Assembly: GCA_963840055.1 (NCBI GenBank)
Contig: CAWIXM010000022.1
Location: forward strand, 1-64,000
Direction of reading: 5' to 3'
Source: Rhodoplanes sp963840055
GTDB taxonomy: Bacteria > Pseudomonadota > Alphaproteobacteria > Rhizobiales > Xanthobacteraceae
DNA: 64,000 bases
Shown: positions 35,966 through 45,399 of the stretch, one piece after another
How the letters are laid out: each line of letters begins with the position of its first letter
Numbering within the stretch: position 1 is the stretch's first letter
Made by a program: the position numbers and the translations under genes
The notes under the pieces: model-generated
What the model was told of the DNA's origin: nothing
The model's input: the letters and a program-made list of their open reading frames with translations, nothing else
Database searches by the model: none

Positions 35966-36370
35966 ATGATCGGACGTCTCAATCACGTTGCGATTGCGGT
36001 GAAGGACATCAAGAAGGCTTCCGAACTCTACCGCACCAAGCTCGGCGCCTCGGTCTCGGCGGTCGAGCCGCAACCCGACCACGGCGTCAACACCGTTTTC
36101 ATTACGCTGCCCAACACCAAGATCGAGTTGCTGGAGCCGCTTGGCGAGAAGTCTCCGATCCAGGCGTTCCTCGATCGGAATCCGGACGGCGGCATCCACC
36201 ACATCTGCTACGAGGTAGACGACATCATCGTCGCGCGCGATAAGCTGAAGGCCGAAGGCGCCCGCGTGCTCGGCGACGGCAATCCGAGAATCGGCGCGCA
36301 TGGCAAACCCGTACTCTTCCTTCATCCGAAGGATTTTTGCGGCACGCTGGTTGAACTAGAACAGGCGTGA
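35966..36370 (+). CDS. mce: Methylmalonyl-CoA epimerase
   Basis: VOC-superfamily enzyme that interconverts (2S)- and (2R)-methylmalonyl-CoA in propionyl-CoA catabolism. The 134-residue protein begins MIGRLNHVAIAVKDIKKASE and contains IELLEPLGEKSPI and IHHICYEVDDI, with metal-ligand His and Glu residues (VELEQA at the end). AAGGGGAAGG lies just upstream. In related genomes it directly follows rnj; here a segment of about 1.4 kb separates them. Confidence 0.94.
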   Translation: MIGRLNHVAIAVKDIKKASELYRTKLGASVSAVEPQPDHGVNTVFITLPNTKIELLEPLGEKSPIQAFLDRNPDGGIHHICYEVDDIIVARDKLKAEGARVLGDGNPRIGAHGKPVLFLHPKDFCGTLVELEQA

Positions 36371-36615
36371 CCCGGAAACTCTCGGAGTTCGCCGTGCGCC
36401 CGCGCGACACGCGCCAAGCGCACGGCTATCCGGCATGGCTGTGAGCGCTGCGTGGTAAGCAAGGTCGAATTCCAAGCTGAGCGAGGAATCCGGGCGAGTT
36501 GGTTCAAGCGTAAGACGTAGATTAGCGGCACGCCTGCCAGGTCGTCTTTTATTGAAGGCGATGTTCGCCGGGCGGCAGGGAGTCCGAAAAACAATAGCTC
36601 GGCAAGGGCACTGGC

Positions 36616-36888
36616 GTGACTTGGACGACGCTCGCGGGCATTTATTTCGTGCTGTGGTGGATCGTGCTGTTCGCGGTCCTGCCCATCGGCACGCGGTCGC
36701 AGGAGGAGGCGGGCGAGATCGTTCCCGGCAGCGACCCAGGGGCGCCAGCCGCTCCAAGACTGGTCATGAAGGCCATCTGGACGACCATCGCGACCACCGT
36801 GATTATCCTCTTATTTTACGTCGCCTATGCCGCCGACCTGATCGATCTCGAGCGGTTCGCGACGCTGTGGGGACTGTTTCCTCGTTGA
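36616..36888 (+). CDS. DUF1467 family membrane protein
   Basis: A 90-residue protein with two predicted transmembrane helices (about residues 6-25 and 53-78) and the family segment VLWWIVLFAVLPIGTRSQ. Function is unknown. The start is GTG at 36616. It is a frequent neighbour of proS in alphaproteobacteria. The 245 bp between mce and this gene hold no recognisable feature. Confidence 0.87.
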   Translation: MTWTTLAGIYFVLWWIVLFAVLPIGTRSQEEAGEIVPGSDPGAPAAPRLVMKAIWTTIATTVIILLFYVAYAADLIDLERFATLWGLFPR

Positions 36889-36926
36889 AAAAGCAAGCGG
36901 TACAACGCGCGGTAATGTCTAGGCGC

Positions 36927-36955
36927 AAAAAAACAGCAGGAACAAGGTCCTGCTG
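36927..36955 (-). terminator. Intrinsic terminator of the minus-strand RNA
   Basis: On the minus strand CAGCAGGA, a 6-base loop and TCCTGCTG form a perfect 8-bp stem followed directly by seven Ts (36933-36927). No T-run follows on the plus strand, so the terminator acts on minus-strand transcription. Confidence 0.85.
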
Positions 36956-37106
36956 CTCACATTTCAAGTTGCGTCGCCATTCCTCCGCAGAGTTTTCTCC
37001 GCTTGGAGCGGCTGCGTTCAAGCGCGCCGTCGGCTCTTCCTCCCACAGACCTGGACCAAACTTCCGGCAAGAAAGTTTCAAAAAACCCCCGGCGCCGGAA
37101 GCGGAC
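36927..37106 (-). ncRNA. Probable small RNA on the minus strand between DUF1467 and proS
   Basis: A candidate transcript of about 180 nt, defined by a promoter-like pair upstream (37113-37141) and a textbook intrinsic terminator at its end (36927-36955). The interior has a 5' hairpin (AAACTT ... AAGTTT near 37058-37080) and a short CCGCT/AGCGG stem. No protein of recognisable type is encoded; the only short frame with a ribosome-binding-like GGAGGA is seven codons. It was not identified with 6S RNA, SRP RNA or another known family. The start is estimated at 6-8 bases after the -10 hexamer. Confidence 0.55.
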
Positions 37107-37112
37107 GTTGTT

Positions 37113-37141
37113 TTATTAGACCAATGTTGTAGTCTTGTCAC
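37113..37141 (-). promoter_or_regulatory. Sigma-70-type promoter for the minus-strand RNA
   Basis: On the minus strand GTGACA (37141-37136, five of six matches to TTGACA) and TAATAA (37118-37113) are separated by exactly 17 bp. It lies just upstream of the transcript that ends in the terminator at 36927-36955. Confidence 0.55.
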
Positions 37142-37316
37142 CACAGTTGTCGTGCACTGCAACAATATCGCCTTGCTCCGGCGGAAGGTACGACTGTACA
37201 ACTAATGCTTTCTCGCGCCGCCGCGAAGTCGGCGCGAAACTCCTTGGCGGGGCTTGTTTTTTCGAGCCAATCCAGTTTCTCTGCCGACGCGATTCCCGCT
37301 CGGAGTGCACGCCCTC

Positions 37317-38681
37317 ATGCGCCTGTCACGCTTCTTCTTGCCGATCCTGCGCGAAACGCCGAAGGAGGCGGAGATTATGTCGCACCGGCTAATGTTGCGC
37401 GCAGGCATGATCCGCCAGGAGGCGGCCGGCATCTACGCCTTTCTGCCTCTGGGATACCGGGTGCTGCAGAAGGTTTGCCAGATCGTCCGCGAGGAACAGG
37501 ACCGCGCCGGCGCCGTCGAAATGCTGATGCCGACCATCCAGTCGGCCGACCTGTGGCGGGAAAGCGGACGCTATGACGACTACGGCAAGGAGATGTTGCG
37601 CATCAAAGACCGGCACGAGCGCGACATGCTCTTCGGCCCGACCAACGAGGAGATGATCACCGAGCTCTTTCGTGCGTATGTTCGCTCTTACAAGGACCTG
37701 CCGCTCAACCTCTATCATATCCAGTGGAAATTTCGCGACGAGGTCCGTCCGCGTTTCGGACTGATGCGCGGGCGCGAATTCCTGATGAAGGACGCCTATT
37801 CCTTCGACCTTGATTTTGCCGGCGCCCGGCACTCCTACAACAAGATGTTCGTCGCCTATCTGCGCACCTTCGCACGCATGGGGCTGCGGGCGATCCCGAT
37901 GGTCGCCGACACCGGGCCGATCGGCGGGAATTTGTCGCACGAGTTCATCATCCTCGCCCACACCGGCGAGAGCGAGGTGTTCTGTCACCGTGACTATCTC
38001 GGCTTTCCGACGCCGGACGTGGACGTCGCTTTCGACGATGGCGGCCGCATGCAGGCGCTGGTCGACAAGTGGACCTCGCTCTACGCGGCGACTTCGGAAA
38101 AGCACGACGAGGCGGCCTTTGCGCAGATCGCGCCGGACGATCGCGTCTCCGCTCGCGGCATCGAGGTGGGCCACATCTTTTATTTCGGCACGAAATATTC
38201 GGAGCCGATGAAGGCGGTGGTGGCGGGCGCCGACGGCGTGGAACGCCCAGTGCACATGGGTTCCTATGGAATCGGGCCGAGCAGGCTCGTTGCCGCCATC
38301 ATCGAAGCGTCGCACGACGACGCCGGAATCATCTGGCCCGAATCGGTCGCGCCCTATCAAGTGGCCATCCTCAACCTCAAGCAGGGGGACCCAGCGACCG
38401 ACCAGGCTTCCGAGACGCTCTATCGCGAACTCACGGCAAGCGGCGTGGAGACGCTCTACAACGATCTCGACGAACGTCCCGGCGCGAAATTCGCGGCGAT
38501 GGATTTGATCGGCATTCCCTGGCAGGTGTTGATCGGTCCGAAGGGGCTCAAGGAGGGCAAAATCGAGTTGAAACGCCGTCTCGACGGGGCGCGCGAGCTA
38601 TTGTCCCCCACCGAGGCGCGCGCGCGCCTTACCCCTGCGTGCAAGCCCGCCATGCCGCCCGCCGCCGCGGCCGGCGCCTGA
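37317..38681 (+). CDS. proS: Proline--tRNA ligase
   Basis: Charges tRNA-Pro with proline. The 454-residue form lacks the large editing insertion of E. coli ProS, as usual in alphaproteobacteria. Class II motifs are seen: FRDEVRPRFGLMRGREFLMK (motif 2) and GSYGIGPSRL (motif 3). The start at 37317 gives the standard MRLSRFFLPILRETPKEAEI; GGAG lies about 13 bases upstream. Confidence 0.96.
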   Translation: MRLSRFFLPILRETPKEAEIMSHRLMLRAGMIRQEAAGIYAFLPLGYRVLQKVCQIVREEQDRAGAVEMLMPTIQSADLWRESGRYDDYGKEMLRIKDRHERDMLFGPTNEEMITELFRAYVRSYKDLPLNLYHIQWKFRDEVRPRFGLMRGREFLMKDAYSFDLDFAGARHSYNKMFVAYLRTFARMGLRAIPMVADTGPIGGNLSHEFIILAHTGESEVFCHRDYLGFPTPDVDVAFDDGGRMQALVDKWTSLYAATSEKHDEAAFAQIAPDDRVSARGIEVGHIFYFGTKYSEPMKAVVAGADGVERPVHMGSYGIGPSRLVAAIIEASHDDAGIIWPESVAPYQVAILNLKQGDPATDQASETLYRELTASGVETLYNDLDERPGAKFAAMDLIGIPWQVLIGPKGLKEGKIELKRRLDGARELLSPTEARARLTPACKPAMPPAAAAGA

Positions 38682-38784
38682 TCGTCATGGACGTTACAAA
38701 TCTGTGTGCGGCGCTTTCGCGCCAAGAATGTTAATGGCGTGAATCCGCCAGAATCGCGTGAAAATCCCAGGTAGAGGATCTGCC

Positions 38785-40053
38785 ATGAGTAACTCCGCGG
38801 GTACGCGGCCCTTCGCCGCCTTCGAATGGATGCTGTCGCTGCGCTATCTGCGAGCGCGGCGCAAGGAAGGATTCATCTCGATCATTGCCGGCTTCTCCTT
38901 CCTTGGCATCATGCTCGGGGTCGCCACGCTCATCATCGTCATGGCCGTGATGAACGGCTTTCGCACGGAACTGCTCGACAAGATCCTCGGTCTCAATGGC
39001 CATCTCCTGATCCAGCCGCTCGAATCGCCCCTGACCGACTTCAACCAGGTGGCCGAGCGCGTCTCCGCGATCCCGGGCGTACGCTTGGCGGCGCCGATCG
39101 TGGAGGGGCAGGCGCTCGCATCGTCGCCTTTTGCGGCCAACGGCGTCCTCGTGCGTGGGATCAAGGCGGCCGACCTCGACAAGCTCGCGTCGGTGGCGAA
39201 GAACGTGAAGCAAGGCACGCTCGAAGGGTTCGACGAAGGGCAAGGGCTTGCGATCGGCAAACGGCTCGCCGATCAGCTCTCGCTGCGGGCGGGCGACAAG
39301 CTGACTTTAGTCTCGCCGCGCGGCGCGGTCACGCCGATGGGAACGACGCCGCGGATCAAGGTCTACAAGGTCGCCGCCGTATTCGAGATCGGCATGTCGG
39401 AATACGACGCGGCCTTCGTGTTCATGCCGCTGCCGGAGGCCCAGGCCTATTTCAATCGTCCCAACGACGTGACGGCGATCGAGGTCTACACCACCGATCC
39501 CGACAATATTGACCGCTACCGCAAGCTGGTCACCGACGCCGCGGCGCGGCCGGTCTATCTGATCGACTGGCGACAGCGCAATGCGACTTTCTTCAACGCG
39601 CTCCAAGTCGAGCGCAACGTGATGTTCCTGATCTTGACGCTGATCGTGCTGGTCGCCGCGCTCAATATTGTGTCCGGCCTGATCATGCTGGTGAAGGACA
39701 AGAGCGCCGACATCGGCATCATGCGCACCATGGGAGCAACTCAGGGCGCGGTCATGCGCATTTTTCTCATCACCGGCGCATCGATCGGCGTGGTCGGCAC
39801 GCTGACCGGATTCATCGTCGGCACGGTCGTCTGTCTTAATGTGGAATCGATCCGCCAGTTCCTGTCCTTTGTGACGCGCACCGAGCTGTTTTCGCCGGAA
39901 CTCTATTTCCTGTCGCGTCTGCCGGCGGAAATGAATATCGCGGAAACGGCGGCGGTGGTGGTCATGGCGCTTGCGCTGTCGCTGCTTGCGACGCTCTACC
40001 CGTCTTGGCGGGCCGCCCGGCTCGATCCCGTCGAAACGCTGCGTTACGAGTAA
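38785..40053 (+). CDS. lolC: Lipoprotein-releasing ABC transporter permease LolC/E
   Basis: Inner-membrane permease that, with LolD, detaches lipoproteins for delivery to LolA. The 422-residue protein has an N-terminal helix (FISIIAGFSFLGIMLGVATL), a large periplasmic domain and three C-terminal helices with the FtsX-like DIGIMRTMGAT segment. One permease gene is present, as in many alphaproteobacteria with a homodimeric LolF-type permease. GAGG precedes the ATG at 38785. Confidence 0.93.
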   Translation: MSNSAGTRPFAAFEWMLSLRYLRARRKEGFISIIAGFSFLGIMLGVATLIIVMAVMNGFRTELLDKILGLNGHLLIQPLESPLTDFNQVAERVSAIPGVRLAAPIVEGQALASSPFAANGVLVRGIKAADLDKLASVAKNVKQGTLEGFDEGQGLAIGKRLADQLSLRAGDKLTLVSPRGAVTPMGTTPRIKVYKVAAVFEIGMSEYDAAFVFMPLPEAQAYFNRPNDVTAIEVYTTDPDNIDRYRKLVTDAAARPVYLIDWRQRNATFFNALQVERNVMFLILTLIVLVAALNIVSGLIMLVKDKSADIGIMRTMGATQGAVMRIFLITGASIGVVGTLTGFIVGTVVCLNVESIRQFLSFVTRTELFSPELYFLSRLPAEMNIAETAAVVVMALALSLLATLYPSWRAARLDPVETLRYE

Positions 40054-40057
40054 GGCA

Positions 40058-40750
40058 ATGACCGCGACGCAAAGCCCCGTTGTCCTCTTGCATCAGGTCG
40101 AGCGGCGATATCGGCAGGGCGATGCAGCGCTGGAAATCCTCAATGGCGCGGACCTTGCGGTTTGGTCCGGCCAGATGGTCGCTTTGCTCGCCCCCTCGGG
40201 CGCCGGCAAATCGACGCTGCTGCACATTGCCGGCCTGCTCGAGCACCAGGATGCGGGCGAAGTCTACATCGACGACGTTCCTACCTCGACGCTCACCGAC
40301 GCCGAGCGCACCCGCATCCGCCGCAACGAGATCGGATTCATCTACCAGGCGCATCACCTACTCAACGAGTTCACCGCGATCGAAAACGTGATGCTGCCGC
40401 AAATGATCCGCGGGCTGTCGCGCAAGGAGGCGGACGAGCGGGCGGCGCAGCTGCTTTCCTATCTCGGGCTCAAGGAGCGCCTGCACCACCGGCCGGCGGA
40501 ACTGTCGGGCGGCGAACAGCAGCGGGTGGCGATCGCGCGCGGGGTCGCCAATGCGCCGCGCATCCTCTTGGCCGACGAGCCGACCGGCAATCTCGATCCG
40601 CGCACCTCCGAGCACGTGTTCCGCGCGCTGACCCAGCTCGTGCGCGCCTCAAAGCTCGCCGCCGTTATCGCCACCCACAATCTCGACATCGCCGCCCGCA
40701 TGGATCGCCGCGTCACCATCCGCGACGGCCGGATCTTGGAGCTGGAGTAG
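40058..40750 (+). CDS. lolD: Lipoprotein-releasing ABC transporter ATPase LolD
   Basis: Cytoplasmic ATPase partner of LolC. The 230-residue protein has Walker A APSGAGKST, the signature LSGGEQQRVAIAR and Walker B ILLADEPTG. It begins four bases after lolC, so the pair is translationally linked. Confidence 0.96.
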   Translation: MTATQSPVVLLHQVERRYRQGDAALEILNGADLAVWSGQMVALLAPSGAGKSTLLHIAGLLEHQDAGEVYIDDVPTSTLTDAERTRIRRNEIGFIYQAHHLLNEFTAIENVMLPQMIRGLSRKEADERAAQLLSYLGLKERLHHRPAELSGGEQQRVAIARGVANAPRILLADEPTGNLDPRTSEHVFRALTQLVRASKLAAVIATHNLDIAARMDRRVTIRDGRILELE

Positions 40751-40882
40751 ACTCTGTTCGGATCGGAGGGCCGGGCGGCGGGCTGTGCATAGCGGCGATC
40801 ATTTCGCCGCACCGGTAGACAGGGCCACGGCCCGCGCCGATGCTGGCGAGCATCGTTTCCGGACGGCTGCGCGAGGACGATA

Positions 40883-43800
40883 GTGAGTGCCGATCCCTGC
40901 TTCGTGCATTTGCACGTGCATTCCGCCTATTCGCTGCTCGAAGGGGCGCTGACGATCGCGCGGCTCGCCGAGCTTGCCAAAGCCGACCGGCAGCCCGCGC
41001 TCGCGCTCACCGATGTCGACAACATGTTCGGGGCGCTCGAATTTTCCGAGAAGCTCGCGGGCGCCGGCATCCAGCCGATCGTCGGCTGCGCCCTCTGCCG
41101 TCGATTTCGCCGACCACGATCACGGACCGCGACAAGGGCCGCACACTCCCGGCCATGTTTTTCCGCGGCTGGCGCTGTTGGCCGCCCGCGAGGAGGGCTA
41201 CCGCAATCTGCTGCGGCTTATCTCGCGCGCGTTCCTTGAAACCCCGTCGGGCGAGCCGGTGCATGTCAAACTCGATTGCCTCGAAGGGGCGAGCGACGGC
41301 CTGATCGCGCTCACCGGCGGGCCGGACGGTCCGCTCGACCGGGCGATTCTTGCCGGCCAGATGCCGCTGGTCGGGACGCGGCTGGCGGCGCTGCGCGGGT
41401 TGTTCGACGGCCGGCTCTATATCGAATTGCAGCGCCATAATGCGCAGTCGGACCGCGCGACCGAAAGCGTGCTGATCGACCAAGCCTATGCGAGCGGTAT
41501 CCCGCTCGTCGCCACGAACCAGCCGTTCTTCGCCAGCGCCGATGATTACGAAGCGCATGACGCGCTCCTGTGTATCGCCGAAGGCCGGCTGCTCGCGGAA
41601 GCCGAACGCCGCCATCTCACCTCGGAGCATCGTTTCAAGACGCGCGCCGAAATGGCGAAGCTTTTCGCCGACCTGCCCGAAGCGCTCGCCTCGACCGTCG
41701 AGATCGCGCAACGCTGCAGCTTCCGGCCGCGCACGGCAAAACCGATCCTGCCGCGCTTCTCCGGCGAAGGCGGCGCCTCAGTCGACGAAGACGCCGCGCT
41801 GCGCGCGCGGGCAGAAGAGGGACTGGCGCACCGACTGGCCGCGCATGGCGTCGCGCCGGGACAGACCGAGGAAGACTACCGCGATCGCCTCGCCTTCGAG
41901 CTCGGCGTGATCGCGCGCATGAAGTATTCCGGCTATTTCCTCATCGTCTCCGATTTCATCCGCTGGGCGAAGGAGCAGGGAATTCCGGTGGGGCCGGGGC
42001 GCGGCTCCGGCGCGGGGTCCCTTGTCGCCTACGCGCTCACCATCACCGATCTCGATCCGATCCGCTTTGGCCTTCTGTTCGAGCGCTTCCTCAATCCCGA
42101 GCGCGTGTCGATGCCGGATTTCGACATCGATTTCTGCCAGAACCGGCGCGACGAAGTGATCCGCTACGTCCAGCAGCGCTATGGCCGCGATCAGGTGGCG
42201 CAGATCATCACGTTCGGCACGTTGCAGGCGCGCGGCGTCCTACGCGACGTCGGCCGTGTGCTGGAAATGCCTTACGGCCAGGTCGATAAGCTGTGCAAGC
42301 TCGTCCCGCACAATCCAGCGAAGCCGGTCACGCTGGCGGAAGCCATCAACGGCGAGCCGCGCCTGCAGGCCGCGCGCGATTCCGAGCCGATCGTCGCGCG
42401 CGCCTTCGCCATCGCGCAGAAGCTCGAAGGGCTTTACCGTCACGCCTCGACGCATGCCGCTGGCATCGTCATCGGCGACCGCCCGTTAAGCGAGCGCGTG
42501 CCGCTCTATCGCGACCCGAAGTCGGACATGCCGGTGACCCAGTTCAATATGAAATGGGTCGAGCAGGCGGGTCTGGTGAAATTCGACTTCCTCGGCCTGA
42601 AGACGCTGACGGTGCTCGAAGTCGCGGTGAAGCTCGTCGCCCAGCGCGGGATTACGGTCGATCTTGCCCGCATCCCGCTCGATGACGAGAAGAGCTACGC
42701 GATGCTGGCGCGCGGCGAAACGGTCGGCGTGTTCCAGGTGGAAAGCGCCGGCATGCGGCGCGCGCTGGTCGACATGCGGCCCGACCGCTTCGAGGACATC
42801 ATCGCGCTGGTCGCGCTTTACCGGCCGGGGCCGATGGCGAACATCCCGACCTATTGCGCGCGCAAGCAAGGGACCGAACGGCCCGACTATATCCATCCCG
42901 CGCTCGAGCCGATCCTGCGCGAGACCTTCGGCGTGATCATCTACCAGGAGCAGGTGATGCAGATCGCGCAGGCGCTCGCCGGCTATTCGCTCGGCGAGGC
43001 CGACCTGTTGCGCCGCGCCATGGGCAAGAAGATCCGCAAGGAGATGGACCAGCAGCGCGAGCGCTTCGTCTCCGGTGCGGTCGAGCGCGGTCTCGACAAG
43101 GCGCAAGCGGACCTCATCTTCGACCTGCTCGCGCGCTTTGCCGACTACGGCTTCAACAAGAGCCATGCCGCCGCCTACGCGCTCGTCGCCTATCAGACGG
43201 CCTACATGAAGACGAATTATCCGGTCGAGTTCTTGGCGGCGTCGATGACGCTCGACATGGGCAACACCGACAAGCTCGCCGATTTCCGCGCCGAGGCGGA
43301 ACGGCTCGGCATCAGGATCGCGCCGCCTTCGGTCAACGCCTCGGGGGTCGATTTCGACGTCGAGGGCGAGACCATTCACTACGCGCTTGCAGCGCTGAAG
43401 GGGATCGGGCGGCAGGCGGTAGAGGCGATCGTGACCGCGCGCGGCGACCGCCCGTTCGCCGATCTCGCCGATTTCGCCCGCCGGATCGACCCGCGCGCGG
43501 TGAACAAGCGCGTGCTTGAAAGCCTCGCGGCCGCCGGCGCCTTCGATGCGCTCGAACGGGATCGCGCGCGCGCCGCCGCTGCGGTCGATGCGATCCTGGC
43601 CGCCGCCCAGCACGCCCATGACGCCGCCGAAAGTGGGCAATCGGAGCTGTTCGGCGGGGGAGGGGCCAGGGAGCCGCTGGTCATCCCGCAGGCCCAGACT
43701 TGGCTGCCGGCCGAGCGGTTGCAACGCGAATACGACGCGATCGGCTTTTTCCTCTCCGGCCACCCGCTCGACGACTATGCGCATCTGTTGAAAAGGCTGC

Positions 43801-44414
43801 GCCTGCAGTGCTGGGCGGAGTTCGCCCGCGCGGTCAAGGCCGGCGCGACCGCGGGCAGGCTTGCCGCGACCGTGGTCTCGCGCACCGAGCGGCGCACCAA
43901 GACCGGGAACAAGATGGGGATCATCGGCCTGTCCGACCCGTCCGGCCATTACGAGGCGGTGATTTTCAACGAGGGTTTGCAGCAATACCGCGACCTGCTC
44001 GAACCCGGCGGCGCCGTGATCCTGTTCCTGACGGCGGAGGCGCAGGGCGAAGAGGTGCGCGCGCGCATCCAGACCTGCGAGCCGCTCGACGAAGCGGCGG
44101 CCAAGCTGCAATCGGGCCTGCGGGTGGTTGTGAGCGACGAGAGCCCGCTGCCGGCGCTCGCCCAGCGGCTTGAGCCCGCCCGCAGCCGGCGCGCCGGCGC
44201 AAATGGCGGGCCTGCGGCCGGCCGGTCGGCGGACAAGGCGGGCGCCGCGAATGGCAGCGACAAGGCCGATAGGGGGGATGGCGAGGTGACGCTCGTGCTC
44301 CGCCTGCCCGACAACGAAATCGAGGTAAAGCTCCCTGGGCGCTACCGAATTTCTCCGCAAATCGCCGGCGCGATCAAGGCCGTGCCGGGGGTGGTGACGG
44401 TGGAGGCGGTGTGA
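40883..44414 (+). CDS. dnaE: DNA polymerase III subunit alpha, with a frameshift near the N-terminus
   Basis: Replicative polymerase, about 1,176 residues if repaired. It starts at GTG 40883 with the PHP domain (FVHLHVHSAYSLLEGAL). The frame breaks at 41093-41096 (CTCT) inside the PHP domain: the first frame ends its homology at GIQPIVGCAL, and the second resumes with AVDFADHD. One extra base explains it. The rest is intact, with the polymerase aspartates in PDFDIDFCQNRRDEVI, the GPGRGSGAGSLVAYAL segment and C-terminal HhH, OB and tau-binding regions. It follows lolD by 132 bp. Confidence 0.93.
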
Positions 44415-44627
44415 GACCCCGGCGGAAGCCCGGCTGGTTTCCGGCGGCGGCCCGCCGCGGCCTGCTCTTCGTTCTGCGGGGAGGGGGCGCGGGAGGCGCG
44501 CGCCCATTCGACTATTCGCCCATGGCAGGAAATAGCGGAAAACGCTTTATGTGAATCCAATGTGATGCTTATTCGTTTGCCGAATCGGATATGGCTTGTG
44601 ACAAATTCATGATGCGCGAGGCTTCCC

Positions 44628-44963
44628 GTGATCGATAAATTGAGACTGGTGAACCGCCTCCTGGTGAAGCTCGAAGAAAGCCTTCCCGTCGTCGCGAGCA
44701 TGACGCCGCAATTGGCGGCGACGATCCGGCAGCAATCGTCGGGATCGTCATACATTCCCCGGCAGTGCGAGGTGACGGCGGTGCACTATCTTGGGGACGA
44801 GGGCGGGATCATCTGCCGGCTCGACCTGCAAGGCGCGGACGGGCTACGCGGCGTGCTCGCCTCGATCACGCATCTGGAATTCGACCCGCGGCAGCCCTTC
44901 GCCGCCGACATCGCCGCCTACCAGAAGCACCGCATCAAGCGCCTGCAACGCCACGCGGCGTAA
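44628..44963 (+). CDS. Small conserved hypothetical protein
   Basis: No family recognised. The 111-residue protein starts at GTG 44628 with GAGG about nine bases upstream. It is soluble, has no signal peptide or membrane helix, and ends in a basic stretch (KHRIKRLQRHAA). Segments such as EGGIICRLDL look like a small beta-rich fold. The 213 bp between dnaE and this gene hold nothing recognisable. Confidence 0.65.
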   Translation: MIDKLRLVNRLLVKLEESLPVVASMTPQLAATIRQQSSGSSYIPRQCEVTAVHYLGDEGGIICRLDLQGADGLRGVLASITHLEFDPRQPFAADIAAYQKHRIKRLQRHAA

Positions 44964-45399
44964 CCCCGCTCGCCTCGAAGGGCTGAGACGCGGACGCCGG
45001 CACTGGTGAAAGCACGAGCGGCCTTCCTTTGCCCTCATGGTGAGGAGCGCAGCGAAGCTGCGCGTCTCGAACCCTCATGGTGAGGAGCGCAGCGAGCTGC
45101 GCGTCTCGAACCATGAAACGCCGGCAGTGCGTGCGCGCATCCTTCGAGACGCCCGCTGCGCGGGCTCCTCAGGATGAGGTGTCCCTCTCCCGCGGATTTC
45201 TTCTCTGCCCTCTGGACGACTGTAGGGCGCCAGGCCCGGAGTAAAGCTCTGCGTAGGTCGGTGCGGTGACGTCGCCCGCGATGAGGGGGAGGGTTGGGGA
45301 GGGGGAACGGTTAGACCGCCTTGAAGGGGAAGGGTTGGTTGAGGGAGGCTTAGCCGCCGTGACCGACCCGAGAGCCTTCGCAAGTGCGAAGAGAGATGG
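44964..45399. other. Gene-poor stretch with intergenic repeats
   Basis: About 430 bp without a supportable gene. The first part holds the palindromic repeats at 45032-45179. The remainder (45180-45399) is rich in purine runs (GGGGAGGG type) and shows no promoter, terminator or coding signal recognised by eye. Confidence 0.5.
45032..45179. repeat. Tandem pair plus inverted copy of a 40-bp palindromic repeat
   Basis: Two adjacent copies (45032-45072 and 45072-45114) read CCCTCATGGTGAGGAGCGC, then AGCGA(AG)CTGCGCGTCTCGAA. A related inverted copy lies at 45141-45179 (CCTTCGAGACGCC ... CTCCTCAGGATGAGG). Such TCATGGTGAGGAGCGC elements are widespread in Bradyrhizobium-type genomes. Confidence 0.8.

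Noticed and set aside
37030..37060. Minus-strand CAGGTC followed by GGAGGAAGAGCC, recalling the SRP RNA core
   Set aside because: The loop and flanking pairings of SRP RNA do not fit: the GGAA tetraloop and the asymmetric bulge are absent.
45032..45114. Two adjacent 40-bp repeats resembling a CRISPR start
   Set aside because: The copies abut with no spacer, are palindromic, have an inverted relative nearby and no cas genes are present. They fit an intergenic palindromic repeat.
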